Origin: Bacillus coahuilensis m4-4
GTDB taxonomy: Bacteria > Bacillota > Bacilli > Bacillales > Bacillaceae_K
Assembly: GCF_000171615.1 (NCBI RefSeq)
Contig: NZ_ABFU01000032.1
Span: 1-57,362 of the forward strand
Direction: 5' to 3'
DNA: 57,362 nt
This document shows, one piece after another, positions 43,677-52,974 of the stretch. The notes below the pieces were generated by a model that made no database searches, was not told the DNA's origin, and was given only the letters and a program-made list of their open reading frames with translations. Within the stretch, counting starts at the first letter, position 1. Each line of letters starts with the position of its first letter. The position numbers and the translations under genes are program-made.

Positions 43677-46392
43677 TTATCCATGTAGCTTTTTACGTAA
43701 AACAAGCTGTAGAATACCACCGTGTCGGTAATAATCCACTTCTACATCACTATCAAACCGAGCTAATGCTTCAAATTCCGTAACAGTACCATCTTCTGCT
43801 ACTGCTTTAACGGTTACAATATCTCTAGGTTTAATGCCTTCTTGAATATCTACAGAGATCGTTTCACGACCAGATAATCCAAGTGTGTCTGCGCTTTCTC
43901 CTTCTATAAATTGAAGAGGTAACACACCCATCATCACTAGGTTTGAACGGTGAATACGCTCATAGCTTTCAGCAATTACCGTTTGAATTCCTAGTAAGTT
44001 TGTACCTTTTGCTGCCCAGTCACGAGAAGATCCCATTCCATAATCTTTCCCCGCTAAAACAACTAATCCAGTTTGATCCTCTTTATATTTCATACAAGCA
44101 TCATATATAGCCATTACTTCTTCTGTTGGCCAATGAGTCGTAAATCCACCTTCAGTTCCAGGAGCAATTTGGTTACGAATACGTATATTTGCAAATGTAC
44201 CGCGCATCATAACCTCATGGTTACCACGACGAGAGCCATAAGAGTTAAAATCACGTGGTTCTACTCCTTTAGAACGCAGGTATTTACCAGCTGGAGTATC
44301 TTTACCTATCGCGCCCGCTGGAGAAATATGATCTGTTGTAACCGAATCTCCAAATTTACCTACTACACGAAGCCCAGATAATGGTTGAATATCTTCTGGC
44401 GTCGTTGATAACCCTTGGAAGAATGTTGGATTTTGAATATAGGTTGAATCATCATTAAATTTGTACAATGCATCATTAGATGTCTGAATTGCATTCCATT
44501 TTTCATTGTCAGAGAATACATTTTCATATTCTTTTCTGAATAGCTCTGGTGTTACAGAGCTTTGAACTGCCTGTTTCACTTCTTCTGAAGATGGCCATAT
44601 ATCTTTGAAATACACTTCTTTTCCATCTTTCCCAATTCCAATTGGATCATTCTGAAGGTCAATATTGACTGTTCCAGCGAGTGCGTAGGCTACTACTAAA
44701 GGAGGTGATGCTAAGTAGTTACCGCGTACTAATGGATGGATACGTCCTTCAAAGTTACGGTTACCTGAAAGAACAGATGTTACAAGTAAGTCGTTTTCAA
44801 AAATGGCTTTTTCTATTTCATCTGTTAGTGGCCCAGAGTTACCTATACATGTAGTACAACCGTATCCAACTATATTAAATCCTAGTTGGTCTAAATAAGT
44901 TTGTAACCCTGAATCTCTTAAATAACCGGTAACTACCTTAGATCCAGGTGCAAGAGAAGTTTTAACGAAGTCAGGTACATTTAAACCTAATTCAACAGCT
45001 TTCTTGGCTACTAATCCTGCTCCTAGCATTACATAAGGATTAGAAGTGTTCGTACAACTTGTAATAGCGGCGATGGCAATAGACCCGGTTGTCATTGTCA
45101 CTTCACGACCATCATTAAACTTAACTACTACTTCTTTATCCAACTCTTCTTTCTTTAACCCAAACCCTTGGTTTCCAGCCGGTGCTTCAATTGCATCTAA
45201 GAAGTTCTTTTGCATATCAGATAGTGGTATTAAATCTTGTGGGCGTTTAGGGCCAGATAGGTTTGCTTCAATTATTGAAAGATCAATTTCTACTATGTCC
45301 GTATAAATAGGGTCTTCATTATCCGCAGTAAAGAACATATCATTTTCTTTTAGGTATTTACTTACAATTTCAATATGCTCTTCTTCTCTACCAGTTAATC
45401 GCAAATAGTCTAAAGACTCAGTATCAACTGGGAAGAACCCGCATGTTGCACCATATTCAGGTGCCATGTTGGCAATAGTAGCGCGATCTGCAAGAGGTAG
45501 AGTTGTAACGCCTGCACCGAAGAACTCGACAAACTTTCCAACTACTCCTTTTTGACGTAATACTTGAGTCACTTTAAGAGCTAAATCTGTTGCAGTGGCA
45601 CCATTCGGTAGTGCACCCATTAATTTAACTCCAATTACTTCTGGAATTGGGAAATAGGAAGGTTGACCTAACATACCTGCTTCAGCTTCAATTCCGCCAA
45701 CACCCCAACCAAGTACACCGATACCGTTAATCATTGTAGTATGAGAATCTGTCCCAACTAATGTATCTGGATACGTCTCGTACTCACCTTCAGCATTCTC
45801 AATAGCATGTACTACATTGGCTAAATACTCTAAGTTAACTTGGTGAACAATTCCTGTTGCTGGTGGAACAGCACGATAATTATCGAATGCTTTTTGTGCC
45901 CAGCTTAAAAATTGATAACGCTCCGCATTTCGCTCAAATTCTAGCTCCATATTTGCGTTTAATGCTTGATTCGTACCGTATTTATCTACTTGTACAGAAT
46001 GGTCGATAACTAAGTCGACAGGAATTTCTGGATTAATTTTTTTGAGGGTCTCCACCTACTGCGCTCATTGCATCTCGTAATGAAGCTAAATCTACCACTG
46101 CTGGAACACCTGTGAAGTCTTGTAAAATTACACGAGAAGGTTTAAACGGTACTTCTCCGTCTTTTACTGATTCAGAACCCCAATTTGCTAGATTTTCAAC
46201 ATGTTCTTTTGTAATCGTATGCCCATCGTATTGTCTCAGTACTGATTCTAATAGTACTTTAATGGAATAAGGTAAACGAGTCACATCTGCTACGCCTGCA
46301 TCTTTTAATGCTTTTAGACGATAGTAATGATAGCGTTTCCCATTCTGTTCAAATGAAGCTTTAGCATTGTAAATATCTTTTACATTTGCCAT
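43677..46392 (-). CDS. citB: aconitate hydratase (aconitase A)
   Basis: Aconitase interconverts citrate and isocitrate in the TCA cycle and, when its cluster is lost, binds RNA. About 904 residues. [4Fe-4S] ligands are in [12 protein letters not shown] and [11 protein letters not shown]; other blocks are [34 protein letters not shown] and [14 protein letters not shown]. The frame breaks at the T7 run at 46037-46043 ([12 protein letters not shown]); as a core enzyme this is a sequencing error. RBS AAGGGGG before ATG 46392. A CcpC-type dyad lies 120 bases upstream. Confidence 0.97.
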
Positions 46393-46511
46393 AATAGTTC
46401 CCCCTTATTCTTACAAATTTCCCTGAAAAGTTAGAATCTTCTACTTTTCTCACTCTTCCATCTTAATACAACTATATTTATAAGTAAATAACAATAATGT
46501 TATCGTTTAGT

Positions 46512-46526
46512 ATAAGTTTTTCTTAT
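46512..46526 (-). promoter_or_regulatory. CcpC-type operator upstream of citB
   Basis: ATAA-N7-TTAT (ATAAGTTTTTCTTAT), the dyad recognised by the LysR-type regulator CcpC, which represses citB in response to citrate in B. subtilis. Further TTAT/ATAA elements lie between it and the gene. Confidence 0.65.
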
Positions 46527-46689
46527 GTTATTTCTTAGATTGCATCTAAATAATGTATACATAGGCTTTTGTCCGTTGGATATACCCTATATCGGATATC
46601 ATAATTTGTAGAAATATTATAGGAATAAATTATTTAACCATATAAAATTTGTCATTATGACAGATGATACTTATGGGAGGTGATAATAT

Positions 46690-46857
46690 ATGGCAAAGAA
46701 TAAAGCAAACCACCTTATTGAAGGAATGAATGCGGCTTCCGCACAAGGAACAGGTGCAGGATACAATGAGGAGTTTTCAAATGAACCCCTTTCAGCAGCA
46801 CAGAGGCAAAATAACAAGAAAAAGAAAAAAAATACAATAATAAAAACGGTAAGTTAG
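46690..46857 (+). CDS. sspO: small acid-soluble spore protein O
   Basis: A ~50-residue minor SASP of the forespore core: [20 protein letters not shown] then [20 protein letters not shown] and NNKKKKK. This matches SspO (formerly CotL) closely. An extra A in the closing A-runs (46820-46832) pushes the frame through the terminator to 46857; removing it gives ...KKKIQ and a TAA at 46838. RBS GGGAGGTG. Divergent from citB, as in B. subtilis. Confidence 0.93.
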   Translation: MAKNKANHLIEGMNAASAQGTGAGYNEEFSNEPLSAAQRQNNKKKKKNTIIKTVS

Positions 46858-46880
46858 GCGTTGGCCAACTTACCGTTTAT
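46842..46880 (+). terminator. terminator of sspO
   Basis: AAAACGGTAAGTT and AACTTACCGTTT. It overlaps the misread end of the ORF. Confidence 0.8.
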
Positions 46881-46889
46881 CTTTACTAA

Positions 46890-47144
46890 TTACTCATTCA
46901 TTTGAGACATGATTTGCCCAAGATCGTGTTGAAACCTTTCTAGTTGAGCTCGTTGATGTTCAGATGCCACCTCAAGAGCATTTTCGATTTGCTGGTATGC
47001 CTCCAACACTTCATTTTGTAAGTGAGAAAGTTGGTGGCCGTAATTACTCGCATCTATCACTAATTCATTATGAGCGTTAACCGCTTCTGTATACCCTTGT
47101 TGAGCGCTTTGAAAAGCTTGTTGTTTATCTTTATGATATGGCAT
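46890..47144 (-). CDS. coiled-coil hypothetical protein
   Basis: An 84-residue all-alpha protein starting MPYHKDKQQAFQSAQQGY and rich in Gln, Glu, Ala and His, with heptad-like spacing through LSHLQNEVLEAYQQIENALE. No signal, no cysteine. I cannot place it in a family. The ATG at 47144 is chosen because AAGGGGTG lies just before it; the frame to 47153 ignores that RBS. It lies between sspO and sspP on the opposite strand, so a spore-related role is possible but unproven. Confidence 0.7.
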   Translation of the reverse strand: MPYHKDKQQAFQSAQQGYTEAVNAHNELVIDASNYGHQLSHLQNEVLEAYQQIENALEVASEHQRAQLERFQHDLGQIMSQMNE

Positions 47145-47202
47145 TGATGTCACCCCTTAAAAGTTCGTACCTCTAGTGTTTCCATCCTGCAGTTTTTTAT
47201 AC

Positions 47203-47233
47203 AGAATGAACTAGGGTTCAAACGACCATACTA
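47203..47233 (+). promoter_or_regulatory. sigma-G-like promoter of sspP
   Basis: AGAATG (47203), 18 bases, and a perfect CATACTA (47227). The match to forespore promoters is good and the gene begins 19 bases later. Confidence 0.6.
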
Positions 47234-47251
47234 CACTTAGGAGGGATGATG

Positions 47252-47396
47252 ATGAATAAAAAATGACAGCAAAGATATGCGAAAAAATGCACCAAAGGGT
47301 GATAACCCTGGACAACCTGCCCCGTTAAGTGGGTCACATAAAGCAAAAAATGCACGACATTCAAGACAAAAGCATAATTCCCATCATGATATGTAA
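47252..47396 (+). CDS. sspP: small acid-soluble spore protein P
   Basis: A ~47-residue minor SASP. After repair of the A6 run at 47258-47263 (one A too many) it reads [20 protein letters not shown] then [13 protein letters not shown]...[12 protein letters not shown]. The GQPxPLSGSxKxKN centre and the [10 protein letters not shown] end are diagnostic for SspP. Three in-frame ATGs follow each other; the last is best spaced from AGGAGGG. In B. subtilis it follows sspO in one operon; here a minus-strand gene intervenes and it has its own sigma-G-like promoter. Confidence 0.92.
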
Positions 47397-47445
47397 AAGA
47401 AAATAACTCTTCTTTTCTCAACAAATGATCAAAATTAATTTAGCT

Positions 47446-47588
47446 CGGCTGATTTCCGCTAAAGGTACTGGCTTTCTAAGGGGCGGAGGTGAGCCTCCTC
47501 ACTATTCAGAGCCCTTGGGCAAGCCCTGTGGGGTCTCACCTTTTCCTCTATTTCCCTTTGGATTCTCGCACCTGCGGCGAGAATCAAC
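47446..47588 (+). repeat. copy of a Bacillaceae-type intergenic repeat
   Basis: A GC-richer stretch reading CTGATTTCCGCT, GGGGCGGAGGTGAGCCTCCTC, GTGGGGTCTCACC and TTCTCGCACCTGCGGCGAG in order. It resembles the interspersed element seen between genes in many Bacillaceae. No ORF. It is less degraded than the copy at 31541. Confidence 0.55.
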
Positions 47589-47685
47589 CTAATTATAATG
47601 AACAGATGTGAAAATTCTACTATATTAAAAAGAAAATAGGCGACATAAAAGAATCGTCATTTAACGACCTTTTCTGTCAGCTTCA

Positions 47686-47740
47686 CAAAAAGAAGCCCCT
47701 TAAAAATTGGAGAAAACCAAATTCTTAAGTGAGCCTCTTT
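47686..47740 (-). terminator. imperfect terminator after the 47.7-kb membrane protein
   Basis: AAAGAGGCT...CTTAAGAATT pairs with AATTTTTAAGGGGCTTCTTT, ending in Ts on the minus strand. Confidence 0.5.
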
Positions 47741-47741
47741 G

Positions 47742-48362
47742 TCATTCTATAGTTAGAGATATTATATTTCTCCCTAGAATGTGGTTTAATTCATTAATTT
47801 GTCTTGTGAATGTTTCCTCGACAAATTCCTCTGTTATATCTTCTTTAGAAACCTCTGACAATTTTTTTTCGAGTTCCAATTCAATTGTTTGTTCAAGGTA
47901 AAAATAATTTTCAATCATAGAATCCCCATATTCATTGGATAGTAGAAAGATCTGACTTGGAGTAAGTTGACCTCTAATGGTATAATCTGTCTCTAATAAA
48001 TCAGATATTCCATTTTCGATTATCGGCTGTACATACTTCTCTTCTATTGAGAAGTCCGTAAGGTAATCTAAAGATGTTTTAATAAACGGGTCTTGAATTA
48101 TGTATGTCCCGCTCCCTTCAATAACGTTTCCTCTATCCGTAACAATTATTTGATCCTCTGAAATGGTACCGATAAATCGAGATATAAATTGATTGGTTAA
48201 GGTTAATAAGAAAATCAACAAAAAGCCAATAACCACCATATTTATGACTCGATTCGTTTTCACTCTAAGCCGAATGAGTAGTGGGCTAAAAATAATGACA
48301 ACCCCCACCACAAACAGTATTTGCAAGAGAGGAACAATCCATCCCCATATTGAATAATACAT
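47742..48362 (-). CDS. membrane protein of unknown function
   Basis: A 206-residue protein with two N-terminal membrane spans (WIVPLLQILFVVGVVIIF and MVVIGFLLIFLLTLTN) and an acidic outward-facing C-terminal domain (residues 70-206) rich in Glu and Ile. No family recognised. I start at ATG 48362 (MYYSIWGW) because GTGGTG precedes it; the frame to 48374 has no RBS. It is divergent from the cotM-like gene. Confidence 0.75.
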   Translation of the reverse strand: MYYSIWGWIVPLLQILFVVGVVIIFSPLLIRLRVKTNRVINMVVIGFLLIFLLTLTNQFISRFIGTISEDQIIVTDRGNVIEGSGTYIIQDPFIKTSLDYLTDFSIEEKYVQPIIENGISDLLETDYTIRGQLTPSQIFLLSNEYGDSMIENYFYLEQTIELELEKKLSEVSKEDITEEFVEETFTRQINELNHILGRNIISLTIE

Positions 48363-48448
48363 TGTTTTCACCACATTACATTTAGTTTAATCCGATATGG
48401 ACATATTCTATCATTTAGACTTAAATCATAAAGTACATTAACACCCTC

Positions 48449-48475
48449 ACGAATCTTTACGTTCGTCATACACTA
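48449..48475 (+). promoter_or_regulatory. sigma-K-like promoter of cotM-like gene
   Basis: AC at 48449, 16 bases, then CATACACTA at 48467 (CATAnnnTA). It fits mother-cell sigma-K (and the -10 also fits sigma-E), 30 bases before the start codon. Confidence 0.6.
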
Positions 48476-48504
48476 ACATTAGAATTTCAAGGGGGTCACC
48501 TAAT

Positions 48505-48891
48505 ATGAATGTTCCTGAAGATCAAAATCATTTAGGTCGATGGGAGAGTGTGTTAAAAGGTTTATTACTAGATCCATTCACTAATTATCTAGATGAACAG
48601 TTATTTCGAATCGATTTATATGATACTACAGATAAATATATTATTGAAGTCCTAACTGAAAATCTAGATATTGATGAAATAGAAATCACAAAAGAAGGTA
48701 AATTACTAGCTATACAACTTATGATTCAAGGGGAAGGAACGCATAGACTCAGAAAAGTTCCTTTCCCGTTTGACTTAAAGTTTCATCAGGTGGAAGCAAT
48801 TAAGTATAGGCACTGGTTTGAAATTTCTATTAATAAAGAAGCAATTAAATCAAACGTGAACCAGTCGATCATTAGAATTCAAGGAGAATGA
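48505..48891 (+). CDS. cotM: Hsp20/alpha-crystallin-like spore coat protein CotM
   Basis: A 128-residue protein of the small heat-shock protein fold. The beta-sandwich region FRIDLYDTTDKYIIEVLTEN then IEITKEGKLLAIQL and FPFDLKFHQVEAIKYRHWFE resembles HSP20 proteins, and its place beside sspP-sspO-citB equals that of cotM in B. subtilis. CotM is an outer spore coat component made late in the mother cell; the sigma-K-like promoter agrees. The GxI/L core motif of chaperones is weak here. RBS AAGGGGG. Intact. Confidence 0.8.
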   Translation: MNVPEDQNHLGRWESVLKGLLLDPFTNYLDEQLFRIDLYDTTDKYIIEVLTENLDIDEIEITKEGKLLAIQLMIQGEGTHRLRKVPFPFDLKFHQVEAIKYRHWFEISINKEAIKSNVNQSIIRIQGE

Positions 48892-48951
48892 TGCAGAAAA
48901 ACTCTCTTTAAGTAGAGACTTTCAACAACATTCTCTTTTTGTGTAAATTTT

Positions 48952-51183
48952 TTATGCATCTTTAAACTGCTTATATAACATGTTTGAAATGCCAGGAGAT
49001 ACTAATCGAATGGCGACAAATGGAGGAGAATTTCTAGTTTTTGCTTCAATGGGGATTCCCAGCCATAAAATAGTTTGATCAATTAGTATAAAAGGAAAAG
49101 AGACGTCTTTTTCCAAAAAATGATTAGAACGTAACCATTCTATATTCGTTTTAGAGAATAATTCTAAAGGAACATTTCGTAATGTTAAGTTAGCCATTAA
49201 ATCTGTACTATAAATCGTTTTGAAGGTAATGCAACCGTAATGTTGTGTTTAGCTTGCTGGATATCCTGTTGTACTAAAGTCATCTTTTTTGCATGCATCC
49301 ATTGTAAATTTGGTTTTTGAGAATGGATCCATCTACCAATTTCAGAAGGATCTACTTGTTGATGATGAAAGAGTTGATGATCTAATAAATTTTGATAAAT
49401 CCCCCTAACATTCACCTTCTTAAAGAAATTGTAATCTGTTACATGAATAAACTTGGCTCGCGCTCTAGTCATTGCAACATTCAATAATCGTTCACTTTCG
49501 TTTCCTGTTAGTAAGATTCCAGGTCGTTTATTTGGATAACTATCCACAGAATCAAAAATAATGACATCCCGCTCACTGCCTTGAAACCTGTGAACCGTTG
49601 CAGACATCATTTCACCATTTTGTTTTTCATTTCTGAAAAATTCATTTAATAAAAGGTCCATATAATAAGCTTGGGCACGGTATGGTGAAATATATCCAAT
49701 TGAGCGATGTCCGGCCTCATTCGCTTCAATTAATAATTGTAGACTGTGAAGTAAATTCCAAAGATTGATTTTTGATTTACTAGCTTTATCAATAAAAAGT
49801 AAAGTCATAAGCATTGGTCGTATTAATCATGATAGAAGCTCTATTTGGAAAAGGAGCAATCGTCACTAATTCATTTCGATTGCTTACCACGCTTTTATGA
49901 TCTTTCACTCTATTTCCATAAATAAATTGATTAGTGAAGCTAGAAATATCAGGGTGCATCCTTCTTTGTTCGTTTAGTAACAAGAGATGAGGATGAAGCT
50001 GACCATTTTCAACAAAAGTGACTCCAGTTTTATGATAAATATCATCTTTTAACCATTCATTAACTAATTCGTGTCTAGAAGCCGCAATTGGAGGAAGTTG
50101 CTTAAAGTCGCCGCTAATGATGGATCGTCTTCCTAATGTAACTCCAAAAGCGATTTGTGGAATATAAGCCATACTAGATTCATCTACAATCACAATGTCG
50201 TACTCTCTATCATAAATACTGGAATCTGTAGTTGCCTTCGCAATCGTAACACCAACTATTTTGGCTTCAGAGATCGCCTCTAATTCTTTTCTTTTAATTT
50301 TCTCTAACAAAGTGGTAATTTGTTTTTCAATCTCAAGCAATTGACTCATATCCTTGTGGGAAAAGGAGTTTTGCAAATCTTTTTTTAACCCTATTCTCTC
50401 AGAAAGTAATTGCTCTTTTTTCATCAAGTCAGAAGGAAATTTATTTCTTAAATACTGATGAGTACTTAACTCCTCTTGCTTACTTACATCTTCGCTTACT
50501 TTATTTCCGTATCGCAATATATCTCCAGACTTCCATCTTTTCTTTCACCGAACAAATCCACTTATCTCTGCCATTAGCACATCTACTGCCTGATTACTAT
50601 GTGAAAGAACCAATACAGATTTGCCTTTAAAATAATGATTTGCTGCTGTTCTTGCTAATGTATAAGTTTTCCCGGTACCTGGAGGCCCCCACACAAATGT
50701 GATAGGGTTATATTTGGATCTCAAAACTAATTCATGAATAGTGGAAGTAAAGTTAGTAGGGTGCGTTTGGGGGAAATCTGGATTCATTAGATGTTTAATT
50801 CTTAACCGTTTTTTCTTTACTTCTTTAATATCTTCAAGTCTTTCTGATAATTGTTCTAATAGCTCCCAAGGAGCATGCTGTAATTTCGCCTCACTTACGG
50901 AATCTCCAATAAAATCATCCACAATAAGGATCAAACTGGTTCCTTCAGAAGAAAGTACCCTTCCATCCATTTCATTATGACCCCAATGCACTTTAACAGA
51001 AGACCCTATAGGAATAAATAGTGAGTACAATGTATCAAAATAATAAGTGTAACCATCTTCGTTGGAAGCATACAATCTCCCATTAAGTAAGACATATTGG
51101 TTACTGCCGAATTTTTTTAATTGAGATATTTCAATAGCTATTGATTTTTGCCATATGCTGATATATTTCTTTGATGATAACAT
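48952..51183 (-). CDS. superfamily 1 DNA/RNA helicase (UPF1/NAM7-like) with C-terminal PLD-like region
   Basis: About 743 residues. Helicase motifs in order: FVWGPPGTGKTYTLARTA (Walker A), IVIVDESSMAYIPQ (II), GDFKQLPPI (III), LLLNEQRRMHPDI (IV), ATVHRFQGSERDVIIFD (V) and LLNVAMTRARAKF (VI). The last ~150 residues, with IQQAKHNITVALPS and FILIDQTILWLGIP, resemble a phospholipase-D-like domain lacking its HxK motifs. Breaks: in-frame TGA at 50542-50544, shift near 49798-49803, shift near 49209-49215. Likely acts on nucleic acid; cellular role unknown. Monocistronic. Confidence 0.85.
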
Positions 51184-51388
51184 AGTAACCGCCTTTTGGA
51201 ATAAGCTTTGTTAAAGAGATGGTGATGACCCCGCACGCTTGCAGATGAATTTAAATATATTTCCTTCAATCCTCACCCCACGAAAAGCGAAGACATTATA
51301 CAGAATTAAACGGTGCTGTTCAACAGACCCCTAAAATAAAATAACTCAATCAGTTATGATCGAGTTATACCTATAAGATTAAATTATC
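51184..51388. other. intergenic, no gene seen
   Basis: Upstream region of the helicase gene. It contains a weak inverted repeat (TAACTC...GAGTTA near 51332-51367) and nothing else I can name. Confidence 0.4.
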
Positions 51389-51535
51389 TTAATACAAATG
51401 AGATTGATTTTGATATGGTTTAGTATGTAAATATTCACTAAGCTTACTACGAGGTATGCTTAATTCAACTTTAACACCTATATTCTTAAGCTTTTCAACA
51501 ATCTTTGGAATACTATTTGTTTTGGTTTGAACCAT
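51389..51535 (-). CDS. small basic hypothetical protein
   Basis: A 48-residue protein, MVQTKTNSIPKIVEKLKNIG then VKVELSIPRSKLSEYLHTKP. It has a good GAGGGAG RBS and no membrane span. The pattern, with a conserved-looking PRSKLSEYLH segment, suggests a real small gene. No family recognised. Confidence 0.55.
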   Translation of the reverse strand: MVQTKTNSIPKIVEKLKNIGVKVELSIPRSKLSEYLHTKPYQNQSHLY

Positions 51536-51704
51536 AGACACATTCTCCCTCAATTCGGATTGTTATTTTTTATTATAACCCTTTATAAATTTAACTTCAA
51601 TTACCAGTACAAAATAATTCCTTCAATGGTTTATGAATCTAGTAAAAGGGATAATGTATATACTAGAAGCACATTAATAATTGACATTAAAAGGAGGAAA
51701 TAAC

Positions 51705-51962
51705 ATGGAATTTATTTTGTATCTAATCGTAGGTGGATTAATTGGATGGTTTGCAGGCCTAATTCTAGGTAAAAATGTACCAGGTGGAATTATCGGAAAC
51801 ATTATAGCGGGTATTGTTGGTGCCTGGTTAGGCGGAATGATATTTGGAGACTTTGGCCCATCGATCGCAGATATGGCAATAGTTCCTGCATTAATTGGAG
51901 CGATCATTTTCGTATTCTTATTAAGTCTAATCATGAAGAGTATGAATAAACGAACTGCATAA
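51705..51962 (+). CDS. GlsB/YeaQ/YmgE family membrane protein
   Basis: An 85-residue protein with three hydrophobic Gly-rich spans: FILYLIVGGLIGWFAGLIL, GGIIGNIIAGIVGAWLGGMIF, and IVPALIGAIIFVFLL. This is the 'transglycosylase-associated' family seen in general-stress regulons. Function is unsettled. ATG 51705 follows AAGGAGGAAA. Intact. Confidence 0.92.
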   Translation: MEFILYLIVGGLIGWFAGLILGKNVPGGIIGNIIAGIVGAWLGGMIFGDFGPSIADMAIVPALIGAIIFVFLLSLIMKSMNKRTA

Positions 51963-51968
51963 TACAGA

Positions 51969-51992
51969 TATAGGCCCTTTATAGGGTCTATA
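51969..51992. terminator. hairpin between GlsB-family and transglycosylase genes
   Basis: TATAGGCCC-TTTATA-GGGTCTATA, shared by the convergent genes. Confidence 0.55.
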
Positions 51993-52592
51993 TTAATTTG
52001 TGTATAAATTCATATAATACATTACTTCATCTACATATTCATGACTATGGTTATAAGCAAAAATCGCTTCCTCTATTTTTCCACTATCGGCTCCGTTGTT
52101 TGCTAAATAATTGGCAGCACTGAACACTGCATCTTCTAAGTTCCACGGATCAGCATAGCCATCACCATTTCCATCTACTCCGTATCCACCATATTTCTCA
52201 ATCGTTTTCAAATCCGTTAGCTCTTCAGAAGAGATACTGCCCTCTCCCAGTCCACCGCAGGTCGGGTGTGTCCAACCAACAAATGTACAAGGCATAAATT
52301 GTAAGTGCCCAACCGCTCCTACTGGAGAGACCATTGATGACATTGTTGAAAATCTGGTTTCTACACGATGATGTGCAGCGAGTAACTCCCAAGGCACTCC
52401 GTACATTTCCTCTGCTTGTTGGTAAATTGGGATATATTCATCTGGAACATATTCTGATTGGGCTAGCCGCATAGTGTCTGTTACATTTTCGTCTAGAACA
52501 AAATATACTCCTAGCAGTATAAAAGGTAGTGCTAAGATCGTTGTAATGGAAAAGGATTTACTTTTACTCTTCTTATTCTTACTAGTACTCAA
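51993..52592 (-). CDS. lytic transglycosylase-like murein hydrolase
   Basis: A 199-residue lysozyme-like protein. A basic N-terminus and one membrane anchor (ITTILALPFILLGVYFVL) precede a domain with LLAAHHRVETRFS (likely catalytic Glu) and SPVGAVGHLQFMP, then DGNGDGYADPWNLEDAVFSAANYL. The layout matches MltB/SLT-type enzymes that cut the glycan chain of peptidoglycan. A Cys pair (PCTFVGW...TCGG) may form a disulfide outside the membrane. TTG start at 52592 with AGGGG nine bases upstream. Intact. Confidence 0.85.
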   Translation of the reverse strand: MSTSKNKKSKSKSFSITTILALPFILLGVYFVLDENVTDTMRLAQSEYVPDEYIPIYQQAEEMYGVPWELLAAHHRVETRFSTMSSMVSPVGAVGHLQFMPCTFVGWTHPTCGGLGEGSISSEELTDLKTIEKYGGYGVDGNGDGYADPWNLEDAVFSAANYLANNGADSGKIEEAIFAYNHSHEYVDEVMYYMNLYTN

Positions 52593-52675
52593 TTGTGTAT
52601 TCCCCTACTGTTGTTTTTCTTTATTGTAAGCTCGTATGATCCCGATAACAATTACAATTGTATTACATTTCATTT

Positions 52676-52707
52676 AAAAGAGGAGCAGAAAAATCTACTC
52701 CTCTTCT
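52676..52707 (-). terminator. terminator of YjcZ-like gene
   Basis: AAGAGGAG and CTCCTCTT arms, T-run on the minus strand. Confidence 0.8.
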
Positions 52708-52712
52708 TCTCA

Positions 52713-52850
52713 TTAATATACGTAAGCTGCACCTACGATGATTAATAGAATGAATAATACAACGATTAATACGAAAGTGCTTCCGTATCCTCCGCCGTAG
52801 TTATAGCCGCCGCCATAACCGTATCCGCATCCTCCGAATCCGTATGCCAT
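52713..52850 (-). CDS. YjcZ-family sporulation protein
   Basis: A 45-residue protein: a Gly/Tyr-rich head ([20 protein letters not shown]) followed by one membrane span ([19 protein letters not shown]). This is the classic YjcZ / YczN-like family of tiny spore-associated proteins. RBS GGAGGTG. A sigma-K-like CATATTGTA lies 33 bases upstream. Intact. Confidence 0.9.
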   Translation of the reverse strand: MAYGFGGCGYGYGGGYNYGGGYGSTFVLIVVLFILLIIVGAAYVY

Positions 52851-52882
52851 GAACATTCACCTCCATTAGGTTGTTCACTAGT

Positions 52883-52891
52883 TACAATATG
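52883..52891 (-). promoter_or_regulatory. possible sigma-K -10 element of YjcZ-like gene
   Basis: Minus-strand CATATTGTA fits CATAnnnTA. The expected -35 AC at 16-17 bases is not present, so this is tentative. Confidence 0.35.
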
Positions 52892-52942
52892 CAGATATGA
52901 ACATTCCGACACAACAAATGCCTATTCTCTATAGAAATAAGA

Positions 52943-52970
52943 AAAAACGTCCGTTACCACGGACGTTTTT
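52943..52970 (-). terminator. terminator of BCCT transporter gene
   Basis: AAAAACGTCCG-TTAC-CGGACGTTTTT. The current ORF reads through it because of an A-run error. Confidence 0.85.
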
Positions 52971-52974
52971 AAGA

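Noticed and set aside
48952..51183. Complete anti-phage defence system
   Set aside because: Single gene, no nuclease motif visible, no partner or mobile context; kept only as a low-key finding.
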